64,000 nt of DNA from Actinoplanes sp. TBRC 11911 (GTDB lineage Bacteria > Actinomycetota > Actinomycetes > Mycobacteriales > Micromonosporaceae): the NCBI RefSeq assembly GCF_012933445.1, contig NZ_JABBNC010000022.1:95719-159718 (forward strand). Direction: 5' to 3'. Both the position numbers and the translations under genes were made by a program. Positions 9,826 to 18,058 of this stretch are shown here, in pieces. The notes beneath the pieces were generated by a model, which worked only from the letters and a program-made list of their open reading frames with translations, was not told the DNA's origin and ran no database searches. Position 1 is the first letter of the stretch. Each line of letters begins with the position of its first letter.

Positions 9826-9864
9826 GGCGGCCAGCCTCGGACGCTTCGACGTGCGGGGGAATCA

Positions 9865-9881
9865 TGTAGCGCCGAGCTACA
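9865..9881. promoter_or_regulatory. Palindromic operator between MFS and ArsR-type genes
   Basis: TGTAGC-gccga-GCTACA is a perfect inverted repeat with 6-bp arms and a 5-bp spacer. It sits in the 65-bp divergent gap, 10 bp before the regulator's GTG and 40 bp before the MFS start. Position and symmetry suit a dimeric winged-helix repressor controlling both genes. Confidence 0.6.
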
Positions 9882-9890
9882 TTTTCCGGT

Positions 9891-10886
9891 GTGCCTCTGA
9901 TGGTCGACCTCGACGTCACCGAGCTGGCCGCCACCCGGTTCGCCCTGTCGCCGCTGGCCGAGACGGTCGGCGCGCTGCTCCTGCTCGGCGGCCGGCGCGC
10001 CCCGGGCGAGCGCGACGCGGTCCGGCTGCACGCGCGCTGGCTGCGCTGGGCCCGGGCCGAGGCGGCGACGCTGAGCCTGCCGGCGACCTGGCATCTGCTC
10101 GTCAACGACCGGCCGTCCTGGCCCGAGTTCCTGCTGCCCGCACCCGACCGCTTCGAGGCGACGATCGACGAGGACCTGGCCGCGCTGCGCCGCACCCGTG
10201 CCGGCCAGGTGCGCGCCAGCCTCACCCGGATCTTCGGCGACGACCCGCCCCCGGCGGCGGTCCGTCTGGCCGCGCATCCCGCGGCCGGCCTGCGGGAGAT
10301 CTCCGACGAGCTCGGTACGGCGTACGACCGGCTGATCGCGCCGCACTGGCCGAGGATCCGCGCGCTGCTGGACGCCGACGTGGCGTACCGGGCGGCTCAG
10401 CTGACCGCGGGCGGCGCCGACCGCCTCTTCGCCGGGCTGCACCCGGACCTGCGCTGGCAGGACGGCCGGCTGACCTTGGACAGCCGCCCCGGCCACCGCG
10501 TCATCCGGCCGGCCCCCGGCGGCATGGTCCTGATGCCGTCGGCGCTCGGCCCGTCCTCCGTGCGGATCCGGGCCTCCACCTCGACCTGGACGGTCGTACG
10601 CTATCCGGCGCGGGGCCTCGGCACGTTGTGGTCGGCCGGCGCCCACCCGGCCGGGCGGGCCGTCGCCAAGCTGCTGGGCCGGGCGCGGGCCGACCTGCTG
10701 GAGGCGTTGCGCTCCCCCGCGACCGGCGCCGACCTGGCCCACTCCCTCGGTGTCACGCCCAGCGCCGTCTCGCAGCACCTGCGCATCCTGCGCGAGGCGG
10801 GCCTGATCGCCGGGGTCCGCAGCGGCCACCGGGTGCTCTATTCGACGACCGCGGCCGGACTGTCCCTGCTGGACGCCGCCGCCTGA
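9891..10886 (+). CDS. ArsR-family (DUF5937-type) transcriptional regulator
   Basis: A 331-residue regulator whose DNA-binding domain is at the C-terminus: residues about 255-325 form a winged helix (LLEALRSPATGADLAHSLGV, then TPSAVSQHLRILREAGLI and RSGHRVLYSTT), typical of ArsR-type repressors. The 250-residue N-terminal part has no recognised catalytic motif and matches the general plan of DUF5937-containing actinobacterial regulators. The start is GTG at 9891; an in-frame ATG at 9900 is an alternative. Divergent from the MFS exporter, with a palindrome between them, it probably represses the exporter and itself. No metal-binding Cys cluster is visible, so it is not an obvious metal sensor. 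Confidence 0.85.
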   Translation: MPLMVDLDVTELAATRFALSPLAETVGALLLLGGRRAPGERDAVRLHARWLRWARAEAATLSLPATWHLLVNDRPSWPEFLLPAPDRFEATIDEDLAALRRTRAGQVRASLTRIFGDDPPPAAVRLAAHPAAGLREISDELGTAYDRLIAPHWPRIRALLDADVAYRAAQLTAGGADRLFAGLHPDLRWQDGRLTLDSRPGHRVIRPAPGGMVLMPSALGPSSVRIRASTSTWTVVRYPARGLGTLWSAGAHPAGRAVAKLLGRARADLLEALRSPATGADLAHSLGVTPSAVSQHLRILREAGLIAGVRSGHRVLYSTTAAGLSLLDAAA

Positions 10887-10894
10887 TCGGGGGC

Positions 10895-10924
10895 CGGGGC
10901 CGCCGCGGTGCGGCGGCGACCCCG
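10895..10924. terminator. GC-rich hairpin between convergent genes
   Basis: GGGG-CGCCGC and its partner GCGGCG-CCCC pair around a ggt loop in the 48-bp gap between the ArsR-type gene and the convergent haloperoxidase-like gene. It could serve both directions. No T-tract follows. Confidence 0.5.
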
Positions 10925-10934
10925 GCGAATAAGG

Positions 10935-12197
10935 TCAGCGGCGCCCGAACTCGTGCGACAACACGTACTTCGCCACGCCGGTACCGATCTTCACGCCCTG
11001 CTCGTCGGCCGATCGGTAGTGCACGCCACCCCAGATGCGGGCCTCCACCACCTCGGCCAGCGCCGCCGAGAAGCTGTCGAAGTGGCGGATCGTCCCGGAG
11101 TCGGCGCTGTACGCGCTGAACGCGATGTCGTCGCGGCCGAAGAACTGCCGCAGGGCCAGCATGATGGTCGCCGTGGAGCACGTGTGACCCGAGGTGAAGT
11201 CCGGGAACGGCGGTGTCACCAGCAGCGGCATCCACGCCGGGTCGGCGACGGTGGCCGGGTTGCCGTCGGTGGCGCCCTCCTGCACGGCGGTCACCGGGCG
11301 CCAGAAGTTCCAGTACTTCTTCTCGTTGAAGCACGCGATCAGCGAGTCCGCGTTCGCCACGTCGGCCATCGCCATCATCCGGGCGGCCTGCAGCGTGTTC
11401 AGGTGCTGCGTCTGTGCCAGCTGGCGCTTGATCTCCCACTCGGTGAGGCGCCGGTCGTGCCACCAGATCGCCGCCTGGGTCTGGTCGGCCGTACGCGTCG
11501 TGCTGTTCACCGCACCCAGCGACTTGACCTCGTTGTAGTCACGGGCCCAGGCGGCACCGGAGAGGCGGGGCGGTCCGGACGTGCGGAACATGTCGTTGCG
11601 GGGGATCACGAACGGTCGCATCAAGCCGACCCAGGCGCCGTCCGAGGCGTACGTGGGAGGGGTCGGCCGCCACTGACCGGGACCGGACGCGGTAGTCCAG
11701 GTGGCGGGGCCGAAGGCGCCGTCGTCGACCCGGAAGGCGATCATCGCGTCGGCAGCGGCCACGCCGACCCGGATGCCGCCGGCCTTGGCGCGACCGTCCG
11801 GGATGGCGGCGAGCGACTCCGCGTACATGGTGTCGATCGACGCGGCCTGATCGGGGAAGAGTGAGACGAGGATCCGGTGCGCGGCCGCGGCGACGGCGGC
11901 GTCCGGCGAATCGGTGCGGCGGGCCTGGGGTGCGCTCACGTACGGCTGGTAGGGCTTGCCGGCGATCGCGTTCACCGCGTCGTAGACCGCGCCTTGGACC
12001 ATGGCGAAGCTGCGCGGCGCGACGTACGGGCCTTGGCGCGCCACCTCGTAGATGGCGGTCTGCGCGTTGGCGTTCCAGACGACGACGGCGTTCGGTCCCG
12101 TTTTTGAACCCGCGCCGGCCGAGGCCGTGGCCGGCGCGGGCGCGAACGTCAGGGCCAGGACGCACGCGGCGATCCCGGCCCACAGACGCTTTCCCAT
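10935..12197 (-). CDS. Secreted vanadium-haloperoxidase/PAP2-like protein
   Basis: A 420-residue exported protein with an N-terminal Sec signal (MGKRLWAGIAACVLALTFAP, cleavage likely after ATA or TASA). The C-terminal half carries the three blocks of the PAP2/vanadium haloperoxidase phosphate or vanadate pocket: K-x6-RP in KYWNFWRP (near 292-299), SGHT with His338, and R-x-WGGVHYRSADEQG with His393. Members either oxidise halides with vanadate and peroxide or act as acid phosphatases; which applies here cannot be decided by eye. A GGGGGA ribosome binding site precedes the ATG. It appears to be a single-gene unit between the ArsR-type and NADH dehydrogenase genes. Confidence 0.88.
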   Translation of the reverse strand: MGKRLWAGIAACVLALTFAPAPATASAGAGSKTGPNAVVVWNANAQTAIYEVARQGPYVAPRSFAMVQGAVYDAVNAIAGKPYQPYVSAPQARRTDSPDAAVAAAAHRILVSLFPDQAASIDTMYAESLAAIPDGRAKAGGIRVGVAAADAMIAFRVDDGAFGPATWTTASGPGQWRPTPPTYASDGAWVGLMRPFVIPRNDMFRTSGPPRLSGAAWARDYNEVKSLGAVNSTTRTADQTQAAIWWHDRRLTEWEIKRQLAQTQHLNTLQAARMMAMADVANADSLIACFNEKKYWNFWRPVTAVQEGATDGNPATVADPAWMPLLVTPPFPDFTSGHTCSTATIMLALRQFFGRDDIAFSAYSADSGTIRHFDSFSAALAEVVEARIWGGVHYRSADEQGVKIGTGVAKYVLSHEFGRR

Positions 12198-12286
12198 ATT
12201 GTCCCCCGTGAATGAGTGGCTGAGCCATCAGACTGCGGGGGCGTCCACCTAGGACACAAGATGCCGGAAGTTCGGAAAAGGACAGA

Positions 12287-13708
12287 TCAATTCCCGGAGG
12301 GTTCGGCGGCGGGCTCCGGCGCCCGCTCCGGCTCCGGCTTCGGCTCTCCCGAAGGCTCCCCGGAAAGCTCCGGCGTCACCCGCACATGCTGGAACGGGTC
12401 GCCGTAATGCTGCAGCGCCTGCCGCCCGTACGCCATCTGCACCGTGGATATCCGCTCGGACCGCCCGCGCCCGAGGAAACTCACCGCCCAGTGCAACACT
12501 GCCGTGATCCGGTTCTTGAACCCGACCAGGTAGAACAGGTGCACCCCGACCCAGATCAGCCAGGCCGCGAAGCCGGACAGGTGCACCTTGCCGATGCTGG
12601 CCACCGCCGACGACCGGGAGATCACCGCGAGGCTGCCCTTGTCGAAGTACTTGAACGGCTCCGGCGCGGGCTTCCCGGCCAGCCGCCGCTTGACCAGCTT
12701 CGCCGCGTACTTGCCGCCCTGGATCGCCACCTGCGCGACACCCGGCAGCTCGTCGCCCTTCTCGTCACTGAGGTTGATCATGTCGCCGACCGCGATGATC
12801 TCCGGGTGGCCCGGCACGGTCAGGTCCCGCTCCACGAAGATGCGCCCCGCCCGGTCGGTCTTCGCCCCGGCCGCCTCGGCGATCTGCCGGGCCAGCGGCG
12901 GCGCCGACACACCGGCCGCCCACACCTTGGTCATCGACTCGATCCGCTCGGTGCCGCGCTCGGTCTCCACGTCGATGCCCGTCGCGTCGACGCCGACCAC
13001 CTTCGTGTTCAGCTCGACCTCGACACCCAGCAGGTGCAGCTGCCGCAGCGCCCGGGTCGAGAGGTGGTCACCGAACGTGTTCAGCACCGCGTCGAGCGCG
13101 TCCACCAGGATGATCCGGGCCTTACGCGGGTCGATGTGCTTGTACTGCCCCGGCAGGTTGCGGTGCGCCAGCTCGGCGACCTGCCCGGCCATCTCGGTGC
13201 CGGTCGGCCCCGCCCCGACGATCACGAATGTCATCCACCGCTCCCGCTCGACCGGGTCCGGCTGCAGGTCGGCGATCTCGAACGCCGCGAAGATCCGCGC
13301 CCGCAGCTCGAGCGCGTTGTCGACGTTCTTCATGCCCGGCGCGTACGTCGCGTACTCCTCATGCCCGAAGTACGACTGCGACGACCCCGCCGACACGATC
13401 AGCGTGTCGTACTCGACCGTGTAGTCGATGCCCGGCCCCTCCACGTACACGGTCTTGCTCCCGACGTCGACCCGCTGCGCCCACCCCAGCTTGACGTCGA
13501 CGTTCTTCTGGTTCTTGAGCACCTCCCGGATGGGCGGCGCGATCTCGCCCTCGGACAGGATGCCGGTAGCCAGCTGGTAGAGCAGCGGCTGGAAGAGGTG
13601 GTACGCGGTGCCGTTGACGAGGGTGATGTCGACCGGGGCGTTCCGCAGTGCCTTGATCGCGAAGAGCCCGCCAAAACCCGCTCCGATCACAACCACGCGA
13701 TGACGCAT
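12287..13708 (-). CDS. ndh: Type II NADH dehydrogenase (NDH-2)
   Basis: A 473-residue FAD-containing NAD(P)H:quinone oxidoreductase of the single-subunit, non-proton-pumping type. Residues 3-12 give the FAD dinucleotide motif VVVIGAGFGG; a second GxGxxG for NADH follows near 160 (FVIVGAGPTGTEMAG). VGDMINL near 320 and the YFDKGSLAVISR region near 370 are typical of NDH-2. Near 385-425 a hydrophobic segment (FAAWLIWVGVHLFYLVGFKN) should anchor it to the membrane. ATG at 13708 is chosen over 13735 because GGGAGTGGGA lies directly upstream and the FAD motif should start near residue 3. The proline/glutamate-rich tail (SGEPSGEPKPEPERAPEP) is low complexity. Confidence 0.9.
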   Translation of the reverse strand: MRHRVVVIGAGFGGLFAIKALRNAPVDITLVNGTAYHLFQPLLYQLATGILSEGEIAPPIREVLKNQKNVDVKLGWAQRVDVGSKTVYVEGPGIDYTVEYDTLIVSAGSSQSYFGHEEYATYAPGMKNVDNALELRARIFAAFEIADLQPDPVERERWMTFVIVGAGPTGTEMAGQVAELAHRNLPGQYKHIDPRKARIILVDALDAVLNTFGDHLSTRALRQLHLLGVEVELNTKVVGVDATGIDVETERGTERIESMTKVWAAGVSAPPLARQIAEAAGAKTDRAGRIFVERDLTVPGHPEIIAVGDMINLSDEKGDELPGVAQVAIQGGKYAAKLVKRRLAGKPAPEPFKYFDKGSLAVISRSSAVASIGKVHLSGFAAWLIWVGVHLFYLVGFKNRITAVLHWAVSFLGRGRSERISTVQMAYGRQALQHYGDPFQHVRVTPELSGEPSGEPKPEPERAPEPAAEPSGN

Positions 13709-13859
13709 TCCCACTCCCAATTCTCGGACTCCCACTCATGTTCCACACAAGTTCCACTCATGAGAAGCCCAGCTCAGCGGTGAATATGCCGTGAGAATGG
13801 TCTCTCTTGCCCAGCCGTACGAGGCAGCGGAGAGTCCCCGCCAACCAGGCCGGCTTTCT

Positions 13860-14494
13860 GCAACACCGGGCCGTCCGCCCGCCCGGCCGTCCTGCCCGCA
13901 AGGGCCGCCCCGGGTACTCAGTCGTCGGCTGGCCTGCCCGTGTTGCCCGCACGGCCCCCCCGGGGTGCTCGGTCGTCTGCCGGCCTCTGTGGCGGGACCT
14001 TCCCGTCGTGGAGGGTGCCCACACCTGGGTGGGGGTCGCCGTGGTGTGGGGAACCGCAACCTTCCCGGTGTCGCGGGTGCCCACGCCCGGGTGGGGGTGG
14101 CTGCGGTGTGGGGAACCGCAACCTTCCCGGTGTCGCGGGTGCCCACGCCCGGGTGGGGGTGGCTGCGGTGTGGGGAACCGCAACCTTCCCGGTGTCGCGG
14201 GTGCCCACGCCCGGGTGGGGGTGGCCGTGGTGTGGGGAACCGCAACTTTCCCGGTGTCGCGGGTGCCCACGCCCGGGTGGGGGTCGCCGTGGTGTGGGGA
14301 ACCGCAACCTTGCCGGTGTCGCGGGTGCCCACGCCCGGGTGGGGGTGGCTGCGGTGTGGGCAACCGCAACCTCCTCGGCGTCGCGACTCCCCACGCCCGG
14401 GTGGGGCGGCCACTGTGGGGAGCTGGGACCTGTCCGGGCCTGGCGGCGTCGCCTCGCACGGGGGCTCCCGGCCGACGGAACCAGCTGAACAGTT
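13860..14494. repeat. 62-bp stem-loop repeat array with one terminal inverted repeat, locus 3
   Basis: Six near-identical 62-bp units lie head to tail; their tgtgggga (or tgtgggca) cores begin at 14045, 14107, 14169, 14231, 14293 and 14355. The right border, 14478-14494, is GAACCAGCTGAACAGTT, the same 17-mer that bounds the arrays at 26.5-27.3 kb, and the adjoining 100 bp match the left flank of those arrays in reverse orientation. The left part (13860-14038) is degenerate and I could not identify a second terminal repeat. The period is not divisible by three, so the open frames on both strands are artefacts. The remainder of the 13709-14560 gap shows nothing else. Confidence 0.8.
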
Positions 14495-14560
14495 ACGGAG
14501 TGTGAGACGACTGCCCACTGCCGGCGGCGGTCGTCGGCTCACACCGCGGCCGGATCTCCG

Positions 14561-15673
14561 TCAGGCTTTCCAGCGTATGTGCGGGTTCACGTGGCCCGTC
14601 GCGTCGAAGATCGCCATGTTGTCCCAGCCGTCGCCGGTCCCGTTGATGTCCGCCGGGTCCCAGCCGTTGCCCTTGACGGCGTACCAGGTCGGCTCCCAGT
14701 AGAAGACCCCGATCGCCCCGGCCGCGCGCGCCGTGTCCTGCACCTGGCGGAACTCGTTCGCCTGCCCCGCCGGGGTGGCCGGGTTGCCGTCGCAGAGGGT
14801 GGTGCCGTCCATCACGTTCTTCTCGTCGTCGGCGTCGAAGGTCGTGAACTGGTACGCGGTCTCGGCGATGACGACCGGCTTGCCGTAGCGCGCCGTGACG
14901 TCGGTGATGACGCTCGCCAGGTTGGCCAGGGTGCCGTGCCAGAAGCAGTAGTAGGACAGCGCGGTGACGTCCCACTTCACGCCCTGCGCCGCGATCCCGT
15001 CGTAGAACCAGTGCGCGTTCGCGACGTTGTCCGCGTCGGCGGTGTGGATCAGCACCTTGGTACCCGGGTTGCAGTCCTTGACCGCCTGGTAGCCCTTCTT
15101 CAGCAGCGCGGCGAGCGGCCCGAAGTCATTGTTGACGACCTGCCCTTGCGGCCACAGCATGCCGACGTTGATCTCGTTGCCGAGCTGAACGCTGTCCGGA
15201 GTGGTGCCCTGCGCCTTGAGGGAACGGCACACGTCGTACGTGTAGCGGTAGACGTCGTTCTGCAGCTGGGCCAGCGAGTGCGAGGCCCAGGCCACCGGCG
15301 GGAACTGCTTGCCCGGGTCGGCCCAGGTGTCCGAGTAGTGGAAGTCGACGAGCAGCTTCAGACCCCGCGCCTTGATCGAGCGCGCCTGCCGGAGCACGGC
15401 GCCCTTGTCGTTGTAGCCGCTGACCGGGTTGTTCCAGACGCGCAGCCGCATGTAGTTGGCCCCGGCCGACTTCAGGATCCGAAGCGGGTCCTGCCGTCGC
15501 CCACCGGCGTCGTAGTACTTCGCGCCGAGGTCCAGGCTGCGCTGCAACGAGGAGACGTCCGCCCCGCGCATCGTGAGTGCAGCACCGGTGTGCGCTTGGG
15601 CGGGCGTCGCGATCGCCCCCGCCGAGATCGCCAGGACGGCGGCGAGCACGGCGGCACGCATCGTTCGAATCAT
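14561..15673 (-). CDS. Secreted arabinogalactan endo-beta-1,4-galactanase (GH53)
   Basis: A 370-residue exported glycosidase that should cut beta-1,4-galactan into short oligosaccharides outside the cell. The signal peptide spans residues 1-27 (AVLAAVLAISAGAIATPAQA). The catalytic domain starts at LTMRGADVSSL and holds the clan GH-A pair: acid/base Glu167 in QLGNEINVG and nucleophile Glu271 in VIAETAY. The ATG at 15673 follows AAAGGAG; the longer frame upstream to 16705 is an artefact. It is the outermost member of a galactan locus (LacI, permeases, binding protein, GH35), though 464 bp separate it from the LacI gene, so it probably has its own promoter. The leader cassette is duplicated just upstream. 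Confidence 0.93.
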   Translation of the reverse strand: MIRTMRAAVLAAVLAISAGAIATPAQAHTGAALTMRGADVSSLQRSLDLGAKYYDAGGRRQDPLRILKSAGANYMRLRVWNNPVSGYNDKGAVLRQARSIKARGLKLLVDFHYSDTWADPGKQFPPVAWASHSLAQLQNDVYRYTYDVCRSLKAQGTTPDSVQLGNEINVGMLWPQGQVVNNDFGPLAALLKKGYQAVKDCNPGTKVLIHTADADNVANAHWFYDGIAAQGVKWDVTALSYYCFWHGTLANLASVITDVTARYGKPVVIAETAYQFTTFDADDEKNVMDGTTLCDGNPATPAGQANEFRQVQDTARAAGAIGVFYWEPTWYAVKGNGWDPADINGTGDGWDNMAIFDATGHVNPHIRWKA

Positions 15674-15827
15674 GTCGCTCCTTTCTGGAACCGGTGAAAT
15701 ATCGGATTTGTCGGACTGGGCAGGGTGGCGCGTGGGGTGGTAGCCGGGATCGGAGTGGGCTCTGCGGCGCGGGTTGGTCGGGTCATGTCGCTCCTTTCCG
15801 GCCCTGGGGAAATATCGGATTTGTCGG
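15671..15827 (-). repeat. Duplicated leader cassette upstream of the galactanase
   Basis: The galactanase start region is duplicated about 113 bp further upstream. Each copy has, in transcription order, CCGACAAATCCGATATTTC (complement of 15696-15714 and 15809-15827), a spacer, and an AAGGAGCGACATGA start box (ATG at 15673 and 15786). The outer copy opens a frame beginning MTRPTRAA, recalling the true MIRTMRAA, but it carries no recognisable product. The 19-mer also occurs far away, at 27601 and in altered form at 45661, so part of the cassette is a dispersed repeat. Confidence 0.7.
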
Positions 15828-16137
15828 GCGAAGCGAGGAGGGTGTGCGTGGCACCGCGGGTGAGCAGCGCCGGGAGCCACGCAGCAAAGCGGCGCGGGTT
15901 GGCGGCTGGCTCGAGCGCTGGGAGCGGGTGGTTCTGGAGCGCTGGGAGTGGGTTGCGCTGAAGCGCTGGAACTGAGTTGGTCAATAGCGCTAGGACTGGG
16001 TTGCGCTGGGGCGAGCGCTGGGCGTGGGTTGCGCTGGGGCGCTGGGAGAGCGGGTTGGCCCCGGGGCGCTGGGAGTGGGGTTGGGATGGAGCGCTGCGAG
16101 TGGGTAGGGACGCTGGGGGGCGCTCGGGCTGGCCCGG
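15828..16137. repeat. Degenerate GCGCTGGGA-rich repeats between galactanase and LacI genes
   Basis: About 240 bp are made of loosely repeated phrases around gcgctgggagtgggttgcgctg, spaced about 18-25 bp apart. No gene, hairpin array or clear promoter is visible. The frames through it are composition artefacts. Confidence 0.55.
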
Positions 16138-17178
16138 TCAAGGAGCCGGGGAGCTCGCCCTCACGACCAAGGATGTCGGCACGGTGATGGACAACGGGGT
16201 GCGGCCTGCAATCACGTCCGTCAGGAGGCGGACCATCTCGTCGGCTACCCGGTCCAGCGGATGCCGGACCGTCGTCAGTGGGGGTTCGGTCGTCGCGGCC
16301 AGGCCCGAGTCGTCGAAGCCGACCACGCGCACGTCGCCGGGGACGTCGCGGCCGGCGGCGCGCAGGACCCGGAGCGCGCCGGCGGCCATCGCGTCGGAGG
16401 CCGCGAAGACGGCGTCCAAGGCCGGCGCCCGGGTGAGCAGCGTCTGCATCGCCGCGGCGCCACTTTCCCGGCTCCAGTCGCCGTGCTCGACCCGTGACGG
16501 GTCCAGGGGCAGGCCGTGCGCGGTCAGCGCGTCCTGATAACCCTGCAGGCGGTCCACCCCGCCGGCCATGTCGGGCGGGCCGGTGATGGTGGCGATGCGG
16601 GTGCAGCCGGCCGCGATCAGGTGTTCCACGGCCGAGCGGGCGCCAGAACGGTCGTCCGCCGCGACCGAGCTGATCGTCTGCTCGTAGCCCAGGACGCGGC
16701 CGCACGCCACGATCGGCACGCCGGCGTCGACGAGCTGGGCCAGCAGCGGGTCGCCGGAGTGCGGTGACACCAGCAGCACCCCGTCCACGTGGCCGCCGGA
16801 GAGGTAGGCGACGGCGCGGGAGCGTTCGGCGGGCGTCGACGCGATCATCAGGATCAGGGTGAGGGAGCGGTCGGACAGGGCCTGGGCCGCGCCGCGCAGC
16901 AGCACCGAGAAGTTCGGGTCCTCGAACAGCAGATGCTGCGGCTCGGTGAGCAGGAACGCGATGGACCCGGACCGTCCGGTGGCGAGCGACCGCGCGTGTG
17001 GGTTGGCCGTGTAGCCGGTGCGGGCGATCGCCTCCCGCACCGAGCGCACCGCCGCCGGGCTCACCCAGTCCCGTCCGTTCAGGACGCGCGACACGGTGGC
17101 GTAGGAGACCCCCGCCTCGCGAGCGACGTCGCGGATCGTGGGCCGTTTTCGCGGCGTACCGGGCACGACGGGGATCAT
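16138..17178 (-). CDS. LacI-family regulator of the galactan locus
   Basis: A 346-residue LacI/GalR repressor. The N-terminal HTH is at residues about 13-60 (TIRDVAREAGVSYATVSRVL and the hinge helix NPHARSLATGRS), followed by a periplasmic-binding-protein-like effector domain ending in VRASSPAP. It starts one base after the stop of the second permease gene, so it is the last gene of the binding protein-permease-permease operon and should be co-transcribed. The two identical palindromes between the binding protein and beta-galactosidase genes (20285, 20375) are its probable operators. The inducer is presumably a galacto-oligosaccharide or galactose, inferred from context only. Confidence 0.9.
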   Translation of the reverse strand: MIPVVPGTPRKRPTIRDVAREAGVSYATVSRVLNGRDWVSPAAVRSVREAIARTGYTANPHARSLATGRSGSIAFLLTEPQHLLFEDPNFSVLLRGAAQALSDRSLTLILMIASTPAERSRAVAYLSGGHVDGVLLVSPHSGDPLLAQLVDAGVPIVACGRVLGYEQTISSVAADDRSGARSAVEHLIAAGCTRIATITGPPDMAGGVDRLQGYQDALTAHGLPLDPSRVEHGDWSRESGAAAMQTLLTRAPALDAVFAASDAMAAGALRVLRAAGRDVPGDVRVVGFDDSGLAATTEPPLTTVRHPLDRVADEMVRLLTDVIAGRTPLSITVPTSLVVRASSPAP

Positions 17179-17179
17179 G

Positions 17180-18058
17180 TCACGCCTTCACCGCCCCGGC
17201 CGCGAGGTCCACCCGCCAGTAGCGCTGCAGGCCCAGGAACAATACGACCAGCGGCACCACCGACAGCAGCGCCCCGGTCACCACCGACGTGTACATGGCC
17301 GGCTGCGTGGCACCTTGGTTGAGCAGGCCGCTGAGCCCCACGGTCACCGGGAACAGCTGGTCGTCGCCGAGCATGATGAACGGCAGCATGTAGTTGTTCC
17401 AGATCGCCACGAACTGGAACAGGAAGACGGTGACCAGCGCCGCGCGCATCATCGGCAGCACCACCCGCACGAAGGCGCGCCCGTCGCCGGCCCCGTCGAT
17501 CCGGGCGGCCTCGAGAATCTCGGTCGGCACCGTCGCGGCCGCGAAGATCCGGGACAGGTAGATCCCGTACGGGCTGATCATCGACGGCAGCAGCACCGCC
17601 CAGTACGTGTTGGTCATCCCCACCTTGGCCAGCAGCAGGTACTGCGGGACGGCGAGGATCACGCCGGGCACCAGCACCCCGGCGAGGATCAGGTTGAACA
17701 CGAACGACTTGCCGCGGAACTCGTACTTGGCGAGCGCGAAACCCGCCATCGCCGAGACCAGCGTCGATGCTGCCGCGCCGGCACCGGCGTACAGGAGGGA
17801 ATTGATCATCCAGCGCCAGTAGAGACCGTCGCGGTAGGACGACAGGAAGCCGATGTTGCCGAACAGGTGGGTGCCGGGCGTCAGCGTGAACGTGCTGAAC
17901 AGGTCGCCGGAGCTCTTCGTCGAGGCGATCACCACCCAGACGACCGGGAGCAGGCAGTACGCGGCGCCGAGCAGGAGCAGCACGGTCGCGGTCGGGCTGG
18001 TGCGCCGGCGCGGCCGCTCAGCGGTGACCGCGGCGGTCTCCAGAACCAGGACGGCCAT
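17180..18058 (-). CDS. CUT1 sugar ABC transporter permease (MalG/GanQ type)
   Basis: A 292-residue inner-membrane protein with six predicted helices. The cytoplasmic coupling motif near residue 195 reads EAARIDGAGDGRAFVRVVLP, the EAA loop that docks the ATPase subunit. The ATG at 18058 overlaps the stop of the preceding permease gene (ATGA), which argues for translational coupling; the frame further upstream is an artefact. With its partner it should form the channel importing galacto-oligosaccharides delivered by the binding lipoprotein. No ATPase gene occurs in the locus; family members usually share a multitask MsiK-like ATPase. Confidence 0.9.
   Translation of the reverse strand: MAVLVLETAAVTAERPRRRTSPTATVLLLLGAAYCLLPVVWVVIASTKSSGDLFSTFTLTPGTHLFGNIGFLSSYRDGLYWRWMINSLLYAGAGAAASTLVSAMAGFALAKYEFRGKSFVFNLILAGVLVPGVILAVPQYLLLAKVGMTNTYWAVLLPSMISPYGIYLSRIFAAATVPTEILEAARIDGAGDGRAFVRVVLPMMRAALVTVFLFQFVAIWNNYMLPFIMLGDDQLFPVTVGLSGLLNQGATQPAMYTSVVTGALLSVVPLVVLFLGLQRYWRVDLAAGAVKA

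Noticed and set aside
10935..12197. Simple acid phosphatase assignment
   Set aside because: Not excluded, but the long N-terminal domain and KYWNFWRP block fit the vanadium-haloperoxidase-like group better.
13736..14702. Several 120-300-residue frames on both strands at the 14-kb array
   Set aside because: The repeat period of 62 is not a multiple of three, so all frames are open by composition; the peptides cycle through the same phrases in different registers.
14561..16705. 714-residue frame extending the galactanase upstream
   Set aside because: Residues before MIRTMRAA are low-complexity repeat translation; a signal peptide and AAGGAG mark the start at 15673.
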